Below, in pieces: positions 1 through 11,671 of a DNA stretch of 64,000 nucleotides (position 1 is its first letter; each line of letters starts with the position of its first letter). The notes beneath the pieces are model-generated. The model was not told the origin of the DNA. It saw only the letters and a list, made by a program, of their open reading frames with translations, and searched no databases. Position numbers and translations under genes: made by a program. The DNA lies in contig JAJEKB010000244.1 of assembly GCA_022393335.1 (NCBI GenBank), forward strand, positions 30,130 through 94,129. The letters run 5' to 3'. The stretch comes from Macrotrachela quadricornifera. Lineage: Eukaryota > Rotifera > Eurotatoria > Philodinida > Philodinidae.

Positions 1-518
1 AGTGAGACAGTCTAGAAAATGTTTGACTTTTATTGATGTTGTATCCAAAATCTTTGAAAATATGTAAAAATGACAATTTTTATTTTATGTTGTTACAGCT
101 TTGGAAATACATAGTTAATGATGTATTGAAAGTGATGAAATATATAGGAAGAAAATTATCGATATTTCTAAGTATTATTGATATTAGTTCTTACAGTTTA
201 GAAGAATTGATCGTAATAGTTTTCTATGATTAAAATTTATTTCAACAAATTCATTATAAAAAATATCTTTGAATAATACTTTTTCGCATGTTACCATTTG
301 CATATTAGAAATACTGAATACGTGTATCTTTGGTTTTTCAAATTTTTGAAGACTAATATGTTCGATGAAATATTTTAAATATAATAAAATATCAATATAT
401 TTTCATTCGATGTGTTTTATCGGTTTCCAGAAAATTGATTTTGAGACAGATACACAAATAAGTGTTTCAAAACCAACATAATAGACATAATCGACAGCAT
501 TTGCATACTGATTTTCCT
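1..518. other. AT-rich sequence, no gene seen
   Basis: Short open frames only, with no recognisable protein, RNA or repeat signature. I see nothing here beyond AT-rich intergenic DNA. Confidence 0.5.
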
Positions 519-661
519 GACATCCTCAATGAGAGAGATGCCGCTGTTTGTGCATCTATGTCACCTTCATGGAGAGAGATGATCGCTGTCCGTGTTTCCG
601 TGACATCCTCATAGAAAGAGATGCCCCCTGTTTGTGTAACCGTGGCACCCTCATCGAGTGG
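519..661. repeat. Short tandem repeat, about 41-bp unit, 3.5 copies
   Basis: Four successive starts of the phrase built on CATCCTCA and GAGAGATG lie at about 519, 560, 600 and 642. The copies diverge by several substitutions. No coding frame runs through it. Nothing else is visible from here to about 1350. Confidence 0.6.
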
Positions 662-1349
662 AAATCAATTTGTTGCAAATGAGTGTTCTCGAAATTATTT
701 TCCGATTTTGCACTGATGAATTTTCAGAAAATCTCTCTAACGCATCATGTGTTCATTATTATTCATTACCCCCATTAGAGCGTTTATGGTCATTTTAAAA
801 TCTTTATTTCTGTATGGGTCTTAAAATTAACTACCTGAAAAGAAGTTTTCAATTTCCTACTTGCCAGTTTTCTGAAAACCGCTATAACGCATCATATAAA
901 TATTTGTAAGGCACTTGTCCGTCGTAATCCTCTCAAGAAAAAAGCAAAACGAACAACATAAAACTTAGCACCAGCTAATTCAATTTTTCCTCATATTCCT
1001 TTTGACATTTTCCCACTGCTATAGCTATTTTTTCTTACTTCCATATATTCCCATATAAAATATCTTTCTCGTTTCCTTTTCATTAATCAATAAAACTATA
1101 CCATTTTTTTCGATTCATCCCTATGAAATTCTACGAAAAAATTTTCATTTAACTCTAGATAAAAGATCATTTTATACAACATCAATACAGGTGATGAACA
1201 AATCAAACAATTGAACAACTATTAAATATCAAATTTTCCATACTCCACAAGTAACGCTCGTCTGAAGACTCACTCAGCTCTTTCTCGAAGAAATCGTGTT
1301 TCTAAACTACTGCCAAGCTATTCATTTATCAAATTAAAAAAAACAAAGC

Positions 1350-1775
1350 TACATTCAAGTTCCTCGATCTCAACTGCGTTTAACCAAACTTCATAAAAAA
1401 CAAATGCTTTTTGTTAAAAATTTGTTGTTTGCTTAAAAAATTGATCTTCAAAAAATTTTTATGCAACTGACTTCAGATTTGAATTGCTCGACCTCAATTA
1501 CCCTTTGTCAATCCTTATAAAAATTTTTTTTTTGCAGAAAAAGTGGTTCTTTGTGTAAAAAAATGGATCTGAAAAAAATTCGAAAAACTAATATCAGGTT
1601 CGGATTCCTCAACCCCGATTACCCTTCGGTCAACCCTTATAAACATTTTTTTTTTGTAAAAAAAGTGATCCTTTGTGAAAAAAAATTAATCCGAAAAAAA
1701 TTTTGAAAAAGTAACATCAGATTCGAGTTCCTCAGTCCAGATTATCCTTTGGCTAAGCTTTATAGAAAATATTAA
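1350..1775. repeat. Degenerate tandem repeat, about 122-bp period
   Basis: A phrase of the form CTCRAYCYCRATTACCC recurs at about 1364, 1488, 1607 and 1731. Each copy is followed by a poly-T tract and a TGTGTAAAAAAA-like tract. Copies are diverged, so the array is old. Confidence 0.6.
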
Positions 1776-1784
1776 TAGAATGTT

Positions 1785-2485
1785 TTTTCTGACCTTGTGT
1801 GGACATACAAGCAAGCAAACAAACAATTTATTCTTGCTAGACTCTTCTCTACGAGAACGAGAATATATATCATTAAACATAAGAAGAATAATTAACAAAT
1901 AACTTCTAGGGAGACATGCCCTTACTCACACCTACACCCACACTCACACCCGTAAAATGCATTACCCCAAAACTCGGTTTCTATCAGTTCGCGTCACTTT
2001 TCTAAACTGACGCCCCCTCCCTCTTTAGTAGTCTGAGCAAATCAGACGCACATTTGAAGTCCCAGCATCTAAACACCTCAAGAAATGTCTCTTCAAAAAT
2101 CGATCTTCAATGTTTTTTCTTACCTCTCCCTTCTTCATCCCCCCTCCTCATTATGGTCACCTAACAGACCTTAGATTCGAAGTCCCCGCATCGAATCAGC
2201 TATAGAAATGTCTTTTTCGAAAAATCGGTTTTTGATGTTTTTTTGACCTTTGCCCTCTCTTCGCCCCCCCCCTCCCCTCCCTACTGGCCATGGTCACCCA
2301 ACAGACCTCAGATTCGAACTCTCCGCATCGAATTACCTCTACAAATGTCTTTTCCGAAAAATCGGTTTTTGATGTTTTTTTGATCCTGCGGACACACAAT
2401 CAAGCAAGCAAACAAACAATTAATTTTTACTGGACTCTTCTCTACGAGAAAGAGAATAAATTACACAATAATGCAAAACGCTATA
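1785..2485. repeat. Tandem repeat (about 130 bp, 3 copies) bracketed by a direct repeat
   Basis: Three units containing TCGGTTTTTGATGTTTTTT-like and CAGACCTTAGATTCGAA-like segments occur near 2030-2125, 2155-2250 and 2290-2385. The array is bracketed by two copies of a segment with AAGCAAGCAAACAAACAA and CTCTTCTCTACGAGAA, at about 1790-1880 and 2385-2480. The ORFs here are by-products of the array. Confidence 0.6.
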
Positions 2486-3403
2486 ATCCCAATTCATAAT
2501 AATACGTTTTCTATTTTGAGTATAATTGAACAATCTTCTCTTCAGATTATTTGGGTTTCTTTATGATCAGATCTTTTCGGGCACCACGAAATCCTTTGGA
2601 TCATAAAAGTGCGTGACTCACACTTATTATAGTGATATCCATTGCTCTGTAGTTTCTCTTAGAATTCTAAAGTTCTGTATAGATTAATATATTTCCTTTT
2701 CTAATTGTTCGCAATTATTTGAACAATTATAGCAGAGTTGAAGCCGTCTAATGATTTCTTTAGTTGGGACGAAGTATGCATAATAGCATGCTAGACTCCC
2801 CTCACACCCCTCAACCTTCCTCACCCCACATTATCCTTATTACTCCAGTAATATAGACATAAAATATTGTATTCGTGATTAGGATACTTGATTCTATCGA
2901 TCAGGATAGAGCATAAATAGAAAAAAGAAATATTTTTTGAATGGCAGGAAATTACTCAAGGCACAGAAATTTGTTTTTTGATAAAATCCAAAATCGATCT
3001 CAGTTTTTTCCTTATACAAAGTCACACACCTATCTAAATGCAAGTGTGGTTATTTGGAATATTCGTTGCAGTATCCCAGGCAGGATTGAAAAAGTTTTTG
3101 ATAGCATCTTCCGATAGGTTCGAAAATGTTCTAGATGAAATCCTCCGATAAGCCTCGAAAGGTTATAGATATTGTCCCTTGACAGGTCTTAAAAAGTCAC
3201 AAATATTGTCCCTAGATAGGTCCCAATCGGTTCTAAGTAGTATTCTGAGGTGGGTGTCAAAATGTGTCGGATTTTACTCACAGCTAAGCAATGTCATGAC
3301 ATGGTATCTAATTAATAATATTAAGTTGGAGCTTAATTCATGAAATGTTAGATTAAAAGTAGAGGAAGCTTTTTACTTTTGATATGAGCCAGAAATAATT
3401 TAA
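2486..3403. other. Intergenic, with a short degenerate tandem array
   Basis: There is no gene. At about 3110-3240 a phrase containing ATTGTCCCTNGANAGGTC repeats two to three times with a period near 43 bp. A related phrase in the opposite orientation appears near 10000-10090. Confidence 0.4.
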
Positions 3404-4640
3404 TTTAATTTTTTCCTCGACTGTAGAGACGGTCATATGAAAAAAATAGTTTGTGAGTTTGTGAGTTTTTGTCAGGGTCAAAGGTCAAAAAAACATTGAC
3501 TTCCAAACTACTCAATACGTCGCCAAATCTTCCGTCACATGCTGATAGCGTCTGTAGTTCCTCAACTCCTATACTAGAGAGGTAACCATAGGGATTCAAG
3601 TTCGATATTATGGCGGTAACCATGGATCCTCAAGTCCTGCTCAATAAAAGTAGTCATGGGTCCTCAAGCCTTGCTTTATAAAGGTAGCCATGGTTCCTAA
3701 AGTACTATAGTATAAGTTTACCTATAGCTTCTCAAGCCTTATACTATGGGTATATTCAAACGTCCTCAAGCTATATTCTATGAAAGTATCCCTAGGTGCT
3801 ATGGTTCGTCTCGAACACCAGAATGTTTTTCCAATATAGTAGTGGAAAAACAGAGGGGCGCGAAAGGTCGTTATAGAAATCGCACAATGGGCCGTCAATA
3901 TTGCCACTATTGTACTGTTCAAACATGGGGCTGTTCGGATTGATTAAAAGTTGTCATAGATGTTTCCTCGACTGAAGGGTGAGGGTGATACGGAAAAAAG
4001 TGAAATGTGTTGGTGTAGATGTGTGTGTTTCTGCCAGGCCAAAGGTAAAAAAAAACATGGTCTTAGAGAAACCAACAAGAAATCTTAGCTTTGAAGAAAT
4101 CGAATCATAGCATTTCAACAAAGATTTTCGAGACTGTGGAATCGGATGGTAGTATTAGTTTTTGAATTTTTTCAAATGATTTTTTTTAAAAAACGTTTGG
4201 TTGGAGTAAATAATACTTTTTTTCTATCAAATTTGGCCAAAGGCTTTTGGAGTCGAGAAATTGAATGGTGCGATTAGTTTTTTCTCTCGACTATAGTGAG
4301 GGCCATATGAAAAATAGTAGTTTGTCCGTGGGTTTGTGTCAGGGTCAACGGTCAAAAAAATCCTCTTAGGAAGCTAAAAGCCCACACTGGAGGGGTATCC
4401 TTGGGTTCTCTACTGCTATATTGTAGGGGTACCTATACGTCATCAACTGGTATGTTGTACGGATACGCATAGTTCCTGAAGTTCTATGGTACGACGGTAC
4501 TTTTAGATCATTAAGTGCTATACGATGATTGTGCCGATGGGTCTTGATGTACTATATGATGGGGGTACTCTGTGCTCCTCTCGTTAGATATTGTTAGTGT
4601 ACCTTTAATTATTAAAGTCTTGCATTATGGTAGCATTACC
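3404..4640. repeat. Mosaic of repeat elements with 34-bp-type minisatellite
   Basis: A block beginning CTCGACTGTAG or a variant, followed by a CATATGAAAA motif and GTCAGGGTCAA, recurs at about 3418, 3966 and 4286. Between and after these lie degenerate units of the phrase TCCTCAA..CTATACTAT..GGTACC (3540-3790 and 4385-4620), the reverse orientation of the array at 8709-8976. The stretch 3785-3945 is an inverted copy of sequence at about 8530-8690. It is a nested, decayed element cluster without coding capacity. Confidence 0.55.
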
Positions 4641-5815
4641 AAATGCTAAAGACAAATATCAAAGGTGCGGTTAAACGTCCTGTGTTGCGACGTTATGAAG
4701 ATCGATGGGAATATTATATAGGAGTATATTAGGACATATTGAAGAGAGGATTGCTTCGTCTTAGATTCTGTGATTGAGAGATGCATATCTGAATGGTAGA
4801 AATCTTGGTACAATGAAGAGACCTAGTTGATCCTCTACATCCACGTTAGTGGTTTGTGAATAGTTTGATGAGAACCAATCTGTGGCGAATTAATTTTGCC
4901 GATTAAGGTACACATAACGATTGGATTTAAGTCGGTGATGCTCACGTTTCTGGTTGTGAACTCAGATAAACAGATTCCCTCAGATTAAGAGTTTCATTAT
5001 TTTCTTTTTATACGGAATTATGAGAATGATACAAGTGCAGAAAGTGATGCAGATGCAAATGTGTGATATTATCGGTAGCTGTCTCGATAAAGTGGACTAG
5101 CATATAAACACTTTCAATGCTTCAGTCAAGGGTTGAGTGAGTCATGGCGACGAGCGTTACTTGTAGTTTAATAAATTAGAAAAATTAAATAAGTTGAACT
5201 CAAAATAAATTAAATTATCCATAATTTAATGTACGCATAAATTGAATTAAGCGTAAATACAAATTAACACCCTTAATTTATTCTTAAATGCGGCTGTTGA
5301 TCCCAATGACTATTATATTAGTTAATAATTCACCAAGCTCTACAAATTGGCATTACTAGAAATAAAAAAAACAATTTATCAATTCGTTATGTTCTTTCGT
5401 TAGGACCACGTTTAGTCTGACAAGTTGAACATAATATCATTCGACGCACAGTTAAATTCTGCACCCAGCAAAATGTTTTAGAGGCCGAGCACAAATCATT
5501 GAGCGAATATTATATCGAAATACCGGCCAGAATCCTTGAAAAATGCAATATTTCGGATAAAATTCCTATTTTTCGAGCGATGACCAACCTTAATTATAAG
5601 ACTATCTGGTTCAGAATAAAATTGTCTACCCAACACATTATTCTAGAGATCCAGCGACGGCCCACTGGGTGATTTTTCGGAGTAGGTAACTAGAATTCAC
5701 TGACAACTTTACTTATGCCACTTTTTTGAGTGGTTTTTTTCTCATCACGCACAAAAATGAAGTGTTGTACATTTTCCTTTTTCTCTGTTTGCAATAACAT
5801 TCTCTTTTTCTTCTC
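4641..5815. other. Intergenic, nothing recognised
   Basis: No ORF of note and no clear repeat, apart from AT-rich TTAA-containing sequence near 5160-5280. Confidence 0.4.
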
Positions 5816-5880
5816 TATATAAGCAGTTTATAGGCAAGAGCAAAGGCTTCATTTTCATTTGCTTTCAATCACACGTAAGT
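5816..5880 (+). promoter_or_regulatory. Possible orphan core promoter with splice donor
   Basis: TATATAAG at 5816-5823 follows a pyrimidine-rich tract. About 55 bp further on comes a consensus donor GTAAGT at 5875-5880. The layout suits a TATA promoter plus a short untranslated first exon. I find no convincing coding exon downstream, so it may be the remains of a gene, a retroelement promoter, or chance. Confidence 0.25.
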
Positions 5881-6139
5881 ATTCGATTCATACGAAATAA
5901 GTTAGCTGCACTTATTGAAGAAATGTCACTTCTCCACTGACTGCAACTAGCTAAAAAGAATAAAGGTTACGAGAGAACATTTCCAGGTGCTCCCCTCTGA
6001 TTTTAATGAATTTTTGTCCACGGATACTCCATAGTACCCTAGTCAAAACTCTAAAAGCGTTTGAGTTTCTATTGAGTTATGGTGAAATTAGCGGATTTCC
6101 AACATGTTTATTTATAAAAGATTCCTGTGAAGGACCCCA

Positions 6140-6432
6140 GGTACGAAAAAATCGCATTTTTGAATTTTGGTCTGAAGCTCCTCGCATGCAAAGTTCTCAA
6201 CTAGACTAGCTTGTATAGAAAAATTTAGAAGTTTTGAAAAAAGTCTAGCCGAGATATAGAAATTTCAAATTGTAAGTCCTTCTCTATAGATAATGTATAT
6301 AACATATATTTTTTCAAAGCTTCGTATCTCAGTAAGAGTTTGTTCAAAACTTCTCAATTTTTCTACACAAGCTAGTCTAGTTGAGATCTTTGAATATGCG
6401 GAGTTTAAGACTAAAAGAACATAAGTTTAGTT
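6140..6432. repeat. Imperfect inverted repeat (hairpin MITE-like)
   Basis: The arm near 6180-6240, containing CTCAACTAGACTAGCTTG, is mirrored near 6344-6400 by CAAGCTAGTCTAGTTGAG, separated by about 100 bp. Weaker pairing extends outward from both arms. No transposase is present. From here to 7668 I see no gene; the region is AT-rich with pyrimidine tracts near 7360-7460. Confidence 0.5.
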
Positions 6433-7668
6433 ACGATTCTTCCTTCTTGGAAGCCTGGAACCCAGGAACACATATTGAATTGCCTGAACATGAAAGCAAA
6501 AATATGTCTAAAGACTCCAGCGTGTTCAAAAACATGCAGAAATGAATTGTCTAATAGGTTTCTGTTCCTAAGAACTCAAAACGAGATCGATCGGTCAAAA
6601 TAGTGATTTTCAGAGCTTTTTATAAAATACTTATAGAAATTCGAGGATTCAATATTTTTTAAAGCGACTTGCGCCAATATTCATACCACTCTTCCTTCTA
6701 CGTCATATCTTAAATTGAGCAAGTTTTCTGTGTTTACCATCGCGGCTTATATGGGCTCACTCATAGAAATCATGTAGTCATAGCCTTATTTGAAAAACGT
6801 TGAATAACCCAAAGTATCTTTTCTAAGATATTTTGATATCAGAAGATGAAATTTCTCACAGGCTACATTTTGATATTATTAAATTTCTGGAGTCCTCATT
6901 GTATAGCCTTTTCTTTGCTCTATCGAAAACCATAAAGAAGTTTTTGGGATAGTTGACATTAGTAGAGAAATACAGTCTTGCACTTAGAAGAAGAACGAGA
7001 AAAAACGCGAAAAATCTCGTATGGTCGGTCTAATTTTGTGATTTGGGATTCCTTTATAATGAAAGTTTAATAGACTTTCATACATACAGTTTTGTAGAGT
7101 GAAATTTGCTCTTTCAAATGCACTATGATTCAAAAAGATTCTGACGAGTATATATGAAGAAAATGTCCAAATATTGACTAACTCAATTTAGTAAAACAAA
7201 CATTTTTTTCGAAAGACATGCGGACTCTCATTCGTTGTTTACTTCATTACTGTTAGAGAGCACTCTAACAATTCTTACAATTCTTCTCTTTTTGCATCAA
7301 CCGGTGAGCGTGTGTGTGTATATATGTGCGTACATCCTTTTCTCTTCTCTTCATCCAACATTCATCATCTAGGTCAATTTTTTTTTCTTTTCTTTGACTG
7401 TAAGATTTATTAAATTGTCTCATTCTTTCTTATCGATTGTTCTCTTTATTTTTGTGCAATCAAGAAAAAGATACATGACGTCATCATCTTCTTCAGTTTA
7501 GCCTAATTTCAAAACGGAGGTGTACCCATTATTCTTCTTCTTGTTTTTCTTTAATTTTCATAAGCAGGAAGGAAGCACGCGCTGCTCTCATGATTGCCTT
7601 TTTCTTGTATTAAAATTCTTTGTGTTTCCTTTTTTCTACTGTATGATCATCTATTCTATTGTATTACA

Positions 7669-9092
7669 AGTACCGTGGATCGAGGCGATCCACTAGGTCC
7701 CTTGACTGTTGTTTTTCCACTATTATATTGGGACAACATCGTGGTATTCGAGGCGCTTTGTAGCATATCTATGACGGGTTTAGGTCAGTTACTCGCAGGA
7801 CAATTGCTCGTCGGACACTTAATCGCGAATTATACAGTTCCAAGGAGGAAAAAGCACAATTTCTGCATTTCAGCCATACATCACCGTATTTCAACCAACT
7901 TCAAGATTTTTAGAGTTATCCGAGAAATTTTTTTAGCTTTTTAAGTCTAATATAGATGTGTGTCACAGAAGTACTGAGTTGAAATGATTCGATATAACTT
8001 TGTCCTAAATAAAAGCTCAAATACTTTACGATACTTCGTCGAAGTTTACAATTTGGGTTATAGCAGAGCACTGTGACCTACGGAAATTCTTCTTTGTCTC
8101 CTCTTGTAAAGGTATCAAGTGGTAATACATAGCTGAGAAAAGGGCAAAGAGAATATCCAGGTACATATCCTTACCCTCACTCTGATATTCGACCGTCGAT
8201 AATCAAATCGAAAGAAAGAATTCTTGAACAAATAGCTGAGAGATCTGGTTCAAAATACACATACGATCGTCAGGAATTATTTAAAATACATTCAACATTT
8301 TTATATGTAGAAATTTTTTGGTTCTCTCGTATTTTTTATTTTTAGTTGTTATTCTAAAGCTTGTTTTTGTGTCTTATTCATATATACACAGCGAAGTAGT
8401 TTTGCGATCAAGTGTCCAGACGAGAAAGTATCCTAGTGAGCAATTATCCTAGCGAGTAACTGTCCAGCGAGCAAGTGTCCGCGCGCAACTGTCCTGCGAG
8501 CAAGTGGCCGTCTCCCATCTATGACAATCTTAAATCTATCCAAAGAACCCCATGTTTCACCCGTATAATAGTGGCAATATTGAGGGTCCATCATGCAATT
8601 TCTATAAGGATCTGTCCATCTCCCTATTTTTCCATTATTATATTGGAACAACATCCTGGAGTTCGAGGCGAACTATAGCAGCTAGGGGTGCCTTCATAGT
8701 ATAAGATTTGAGGACCCATGCTAACATCCATAGTATAGCAGTTGAGGACCCAAAGGTATCCCTATAGTATGGCAGTTGAGGACCCAAAGGTACCCCTATA
8801 GTATGGCAGTTGAGGATCTATGGATATCCCCATATTATAGTACTGGAGGGCACAAGGGTACCCTCAATATATAGTAGTTGAGGAGCCAAGGGTACCTTCA
8901 ATACATAGTAGTTGGTGACCTATGGGTACCCCCAAAATATAGTAGCTGAGGACCTACCCGTAGTAAGGTACTTGAGCATGTGTGAGTCCTGACGAAGATT
9001 CGTTCTGATTGGTGGAAAAAATTGACCAATCCAAGGTGCAGACAAAAATACCGCCAATTTCGAGATTGAGACCCTGATCTACAGTCAAGGGA
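7669..9092. mobile_element. Composite non-autonomous DNA element, termini CCCTTGACTGT / ACAGTCAAGGG
   Basis: CCCTTGACTGT at 7699 and its complement ACAGTCAAGGG at 9081 form inverted ends. Outside the left end is a hairpin, GTGGATCGAGGCGATCCAC, that recurs in a second copy at 37178. Inside are inverted arms carrying units of the GCGAGCAAGTGTCC type (7780-7830 and 8425-8515), a TTCCATTATTATATTGGA-like motif present twice (about 7715 and 8635), and a 34-bp minisatellite. The segment 8960-9092 matches 37450-37587. No transposase is seen, and the copy looks old. The 116-residue open frame at 7594-7944 lies partly in repeat and is not a credible gene. Confidence 0.55.
8709..8976. repeat. 34-bp minisatellite, about 8 units
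   Basis: The unit GAGGACCCAAAGGTATCCC plus CTATAGTATGGCAGTT is exactly 34 bp and repeats about eight times with 10-30% divergence. Related units occur at 3540-3790, 4385-4620, 10510-10640, 10855-10905, 37310-37460 and 59808-59945. Confidence 0.75.
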
Positions 9093-9203
9093 ATAAAAGG
9101 AGTTTTTTTTCAACAAAATAAATCGGTTCTTCAGAAACTTTTATTCTCCTCTGGTTAACTATACAGAGAAGGACCTTTGTAACAATTACATTTCAGAATC
9201 CAT

Positions 9204-9818
9204 GAAAGATGCTCCCCAGACATTTGCTCCCTAAGGGCAGTTGCTTCCGGGTCATTTGCTCCCCAATGACATTTGCTCGCCAGACATTTGCTCTCTGAAC
9301 ACTTGCTCTCTAGTGAGAGTTGCTCCCTAATGATATTTGCTCTGCGAGCAGTTACTCTCGAAACACTTGCTCTTGGGATATAATTTTCTCTGTAATTTTT
9401 ACTTAAATATATCAGCAATCAAAAACCAACTAGCAACATCCTAAAACTATATAAAACTTCCTCATCCTCACTATCACCATCATCTTTCTGCTCATTCTCC
9501 TTTTCCCTCATCTCCATTATCATCATCTCATTCTCCTTCACCCTCATCTTTACCATCATCCTCATACTCATCCTACTTCGACCTCATCCTCACTCTCACC
9601 GTCATCCTGATGCTCATACTTCTTTGCCCTCACTCTCATCCTCATCTGGATTTCCTCCGTCATTGCTAACCTAAGAATATCACAAAAGCAGATGTTTCGA
9701 GAACAGCTGTTCGCAGAGCAACTCTCACTAGGGAGCAAGTGTTCAGAGAGCACCTGTCTGGGAAGCAAAGATCTGGAGAGCAAGTTTCGCGGGAGCATCT
9801 GACTGGGAAGCATCTTTC
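9204..9818. mobile_element. Foldback-like element with minisatellite arms
   Basis: GAAAGATGCTCCCCAG at about 9204 is mirrored by CTGGGAAGCATCTTTC ending at 9818. Each arm (about 9204-9385 and 9685-9818) is a run of roughly 15-bp units, CATTTGCTCCC-type on the left and GGGAGCAAGTG-type on the right, in inverted orientation. The centre (9440-9640) is a CATCCTCAT-rich simple repeat. No target duplication is obvious. ORFs inside are products of the repeats. Confidence 0.5.
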
Positions 9819-10405
9819 GGGATACCCACGTTTCAAAGGTAAACTAGAATGAGCTGAAAATTTGGATTTAGAGATTTTTGATGATATTCTTTCATTTCCA
9901 CGAAAAAAATAAATATATAGGGATCAAAATCTTTAAGAGTATGATCCTATTCACCAATGTTTGATACCGTCGTGGCCCATTTCTTAAAAACCATCAAGTA
10001 CCAACCTTAGACAGTCCTGAAAATGCTTCAAATATCATCCTTAAATAGACCACAAATACCTCCATGTACCATCCTTATATAGTCTGCAAAAACTTACAAG
10101 GCTTTGGTTAGCGCATTTTATTCACTGTCTACGGCCGATTTATTGTTATTACAAGAGAAATAGACGGAAAAGAGTTTTGGTGAACTATGGACCCCGTTTT
10201 GTTTGGTCCATTTTTTCTATATGGAGTGAACGACATTTCATTGGTTAGCGTGTTTAGTTCACTTCATACAACCTTGCATTTGCTCATAAATGTAGTAGTC
10301 AATCATCATATATACGAGAGCTACTTTTTCGACAATTCTCAATCTAATAGACTCTGTGTATGAGTCGAATAGACGTATAAATCGTATTACATGCTCTATG
10401 TTCTA
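9819..10405. other. Intergenic, nothing recognised
   Basis: Apart from a short degenerate tandem phrase near 10000-10090 there is no feature. It ends in the ATGTTCTA target site (10398-10405) of the next element. Confidence 0.4.
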
Positions 10406-11000
10406 TAGGCGTGGGACTTTACCATTACTTTACTAGTAACTACTGTATTTACATAGTTATTTGTAACTACGTAACTACCATAATTATATACTCGCTAAAG
10501 GACGATAACTATTACCGGGTGCCCTTGCACCCTCAACTGTTATACTACAGGAGTACACTTGAATCCTCAACTGCTATACTATAAAGGTACCCTTCGGTCC
10601 TCATCTACTATACGATGAGAGTACTCTTAAGTCTTCAACTTAGGGATGGGACCATATATTTACTTTACTCGTAACTAATACCTATCATAAAATGCTGGTC
10701 GCTGAATCCACTTTTCTATTAGTCGAAAAACGGTCCAATCAGATAGCAGGAAACTGTAACTAGCTTATTTCACGGACAACCGTCGGAGATCCTATAAGGA
10801 CTTTTGTAGAGCATCCTTGATAACCTCAAATTCTGCCAAATCAGTTAAGGATCGAAGGGTACACGCACAGTATAGCAGTTGAGGTTCCATGGGTACTCCA
10901 TGATAGTAACCGTCTTTCAGTGGCTATATAAATATGGTAGTTACGTAGTTACTTTACTTTAGTTACGTAACTACAAAGTAAAGTAAATATCCCACCTCTA
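10406..11000. mobile_element. hAT-like non-autonomous element with 8-bp target duplication
   Basis: The left end TAGGCGTGGGAC and the right end (read on the other strand) TAGAGGTGGGAT form inverted termini that stay alignable for about 100 bp, including GTAACTACGTAACTACC. The element is flanked by a perfect 8-bp direct repeat, ATGTTCTA, at 10398-10405 and 11001-11008. An 8-bp duplication with TAGNGGTGGGA-type ends is typical of the hAT superfamily. Inside are 34-bp-type minisatellite units (10510-10640 and 10855-10905) and an internal copy of the terminal motif at 10641. There is no transposase. Confidence 0.8.
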
Positions 11001-11038
11001 ATGTTCTATCACGTTTTTATTGTTCTTTCTCATCTTTA

Positions 11039-11671
11039 CTCTGACGAGGGAACCTCTCCAAGTGATACCCTCCGTTTGGGCTCATATTTTGCCTACAGGC
11101 AGGACTCATAGCATAGATAAGAGCCCTAAAAGAGTTCGTCCCCAAAGCCTGTTGTTGTAGAAATATTGCGTTACTAAGGTATTGGAATAATTGACTGCCG
11201 TGGTCCCCCTCAGGGAGATCGAAAAAACTTATTTTCGAATTTCGACTTGAAACTTTATACAGAAAGAAGTCTTAATGAGAATGGTTTAGTGTGAAAGTTT
11301 CAGACCTATTACTTGTTCCTATCTTAAGATATGGTTATGGTAAACTTGTGTCCTTGCTAAGGCAACTTTTGGTGTCCTTATTTGCGATTAGGAACATTCA
11401 GCAAAGCTGAAATTTTCACACTAAACCATTCTCATTAAGACTTCTTTCTGTATAAAGTTTCAAGTCGAAATTCGAAAATAAGTTTTTTCGATCTCCCTGA
11501 GGGGGACCACGGCAGTCAATTATTCCAATACCTTAGTAACGCAATATTTCTACAACAACAGGCTTTGGGGACGAACTCTTTTAGGGCTCTTATCTATGCT
11601 ATGAGTCCTGCCTGTAGGCAAAATATGAGCCCAAACGGAGGGTATCACTTGGAGAGGTTCCCTCGTCAGAG
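11039..11671. mobile_element. Long palindromic MITE with TA target site
   Basis: Two arms of about 265 bp (11039-11303 and 11407-11671) are inverted copies in which I find essentially one mismatch, around a 103-bp loop. Ends are CTCTGACGAGGGAACC and its complement. TA lies immediately outside both ends (11037-11038 and 11672-11673), as for Tc1/mariner-type insertion. Older relatives of the terminus appear at about 12500-12545 and 21865-21925. It has no coding capacity. The near-identity of the arms suggests recent insertion or arm-to-arm conversion. Confidence 0.85.

Noticed and set aside
7669..7700. Helitron 3' end (hairpin plus CTAG)
   Set aside because: Homology between the two copies continues past CTAG, so this is not a demonstrated terminus.
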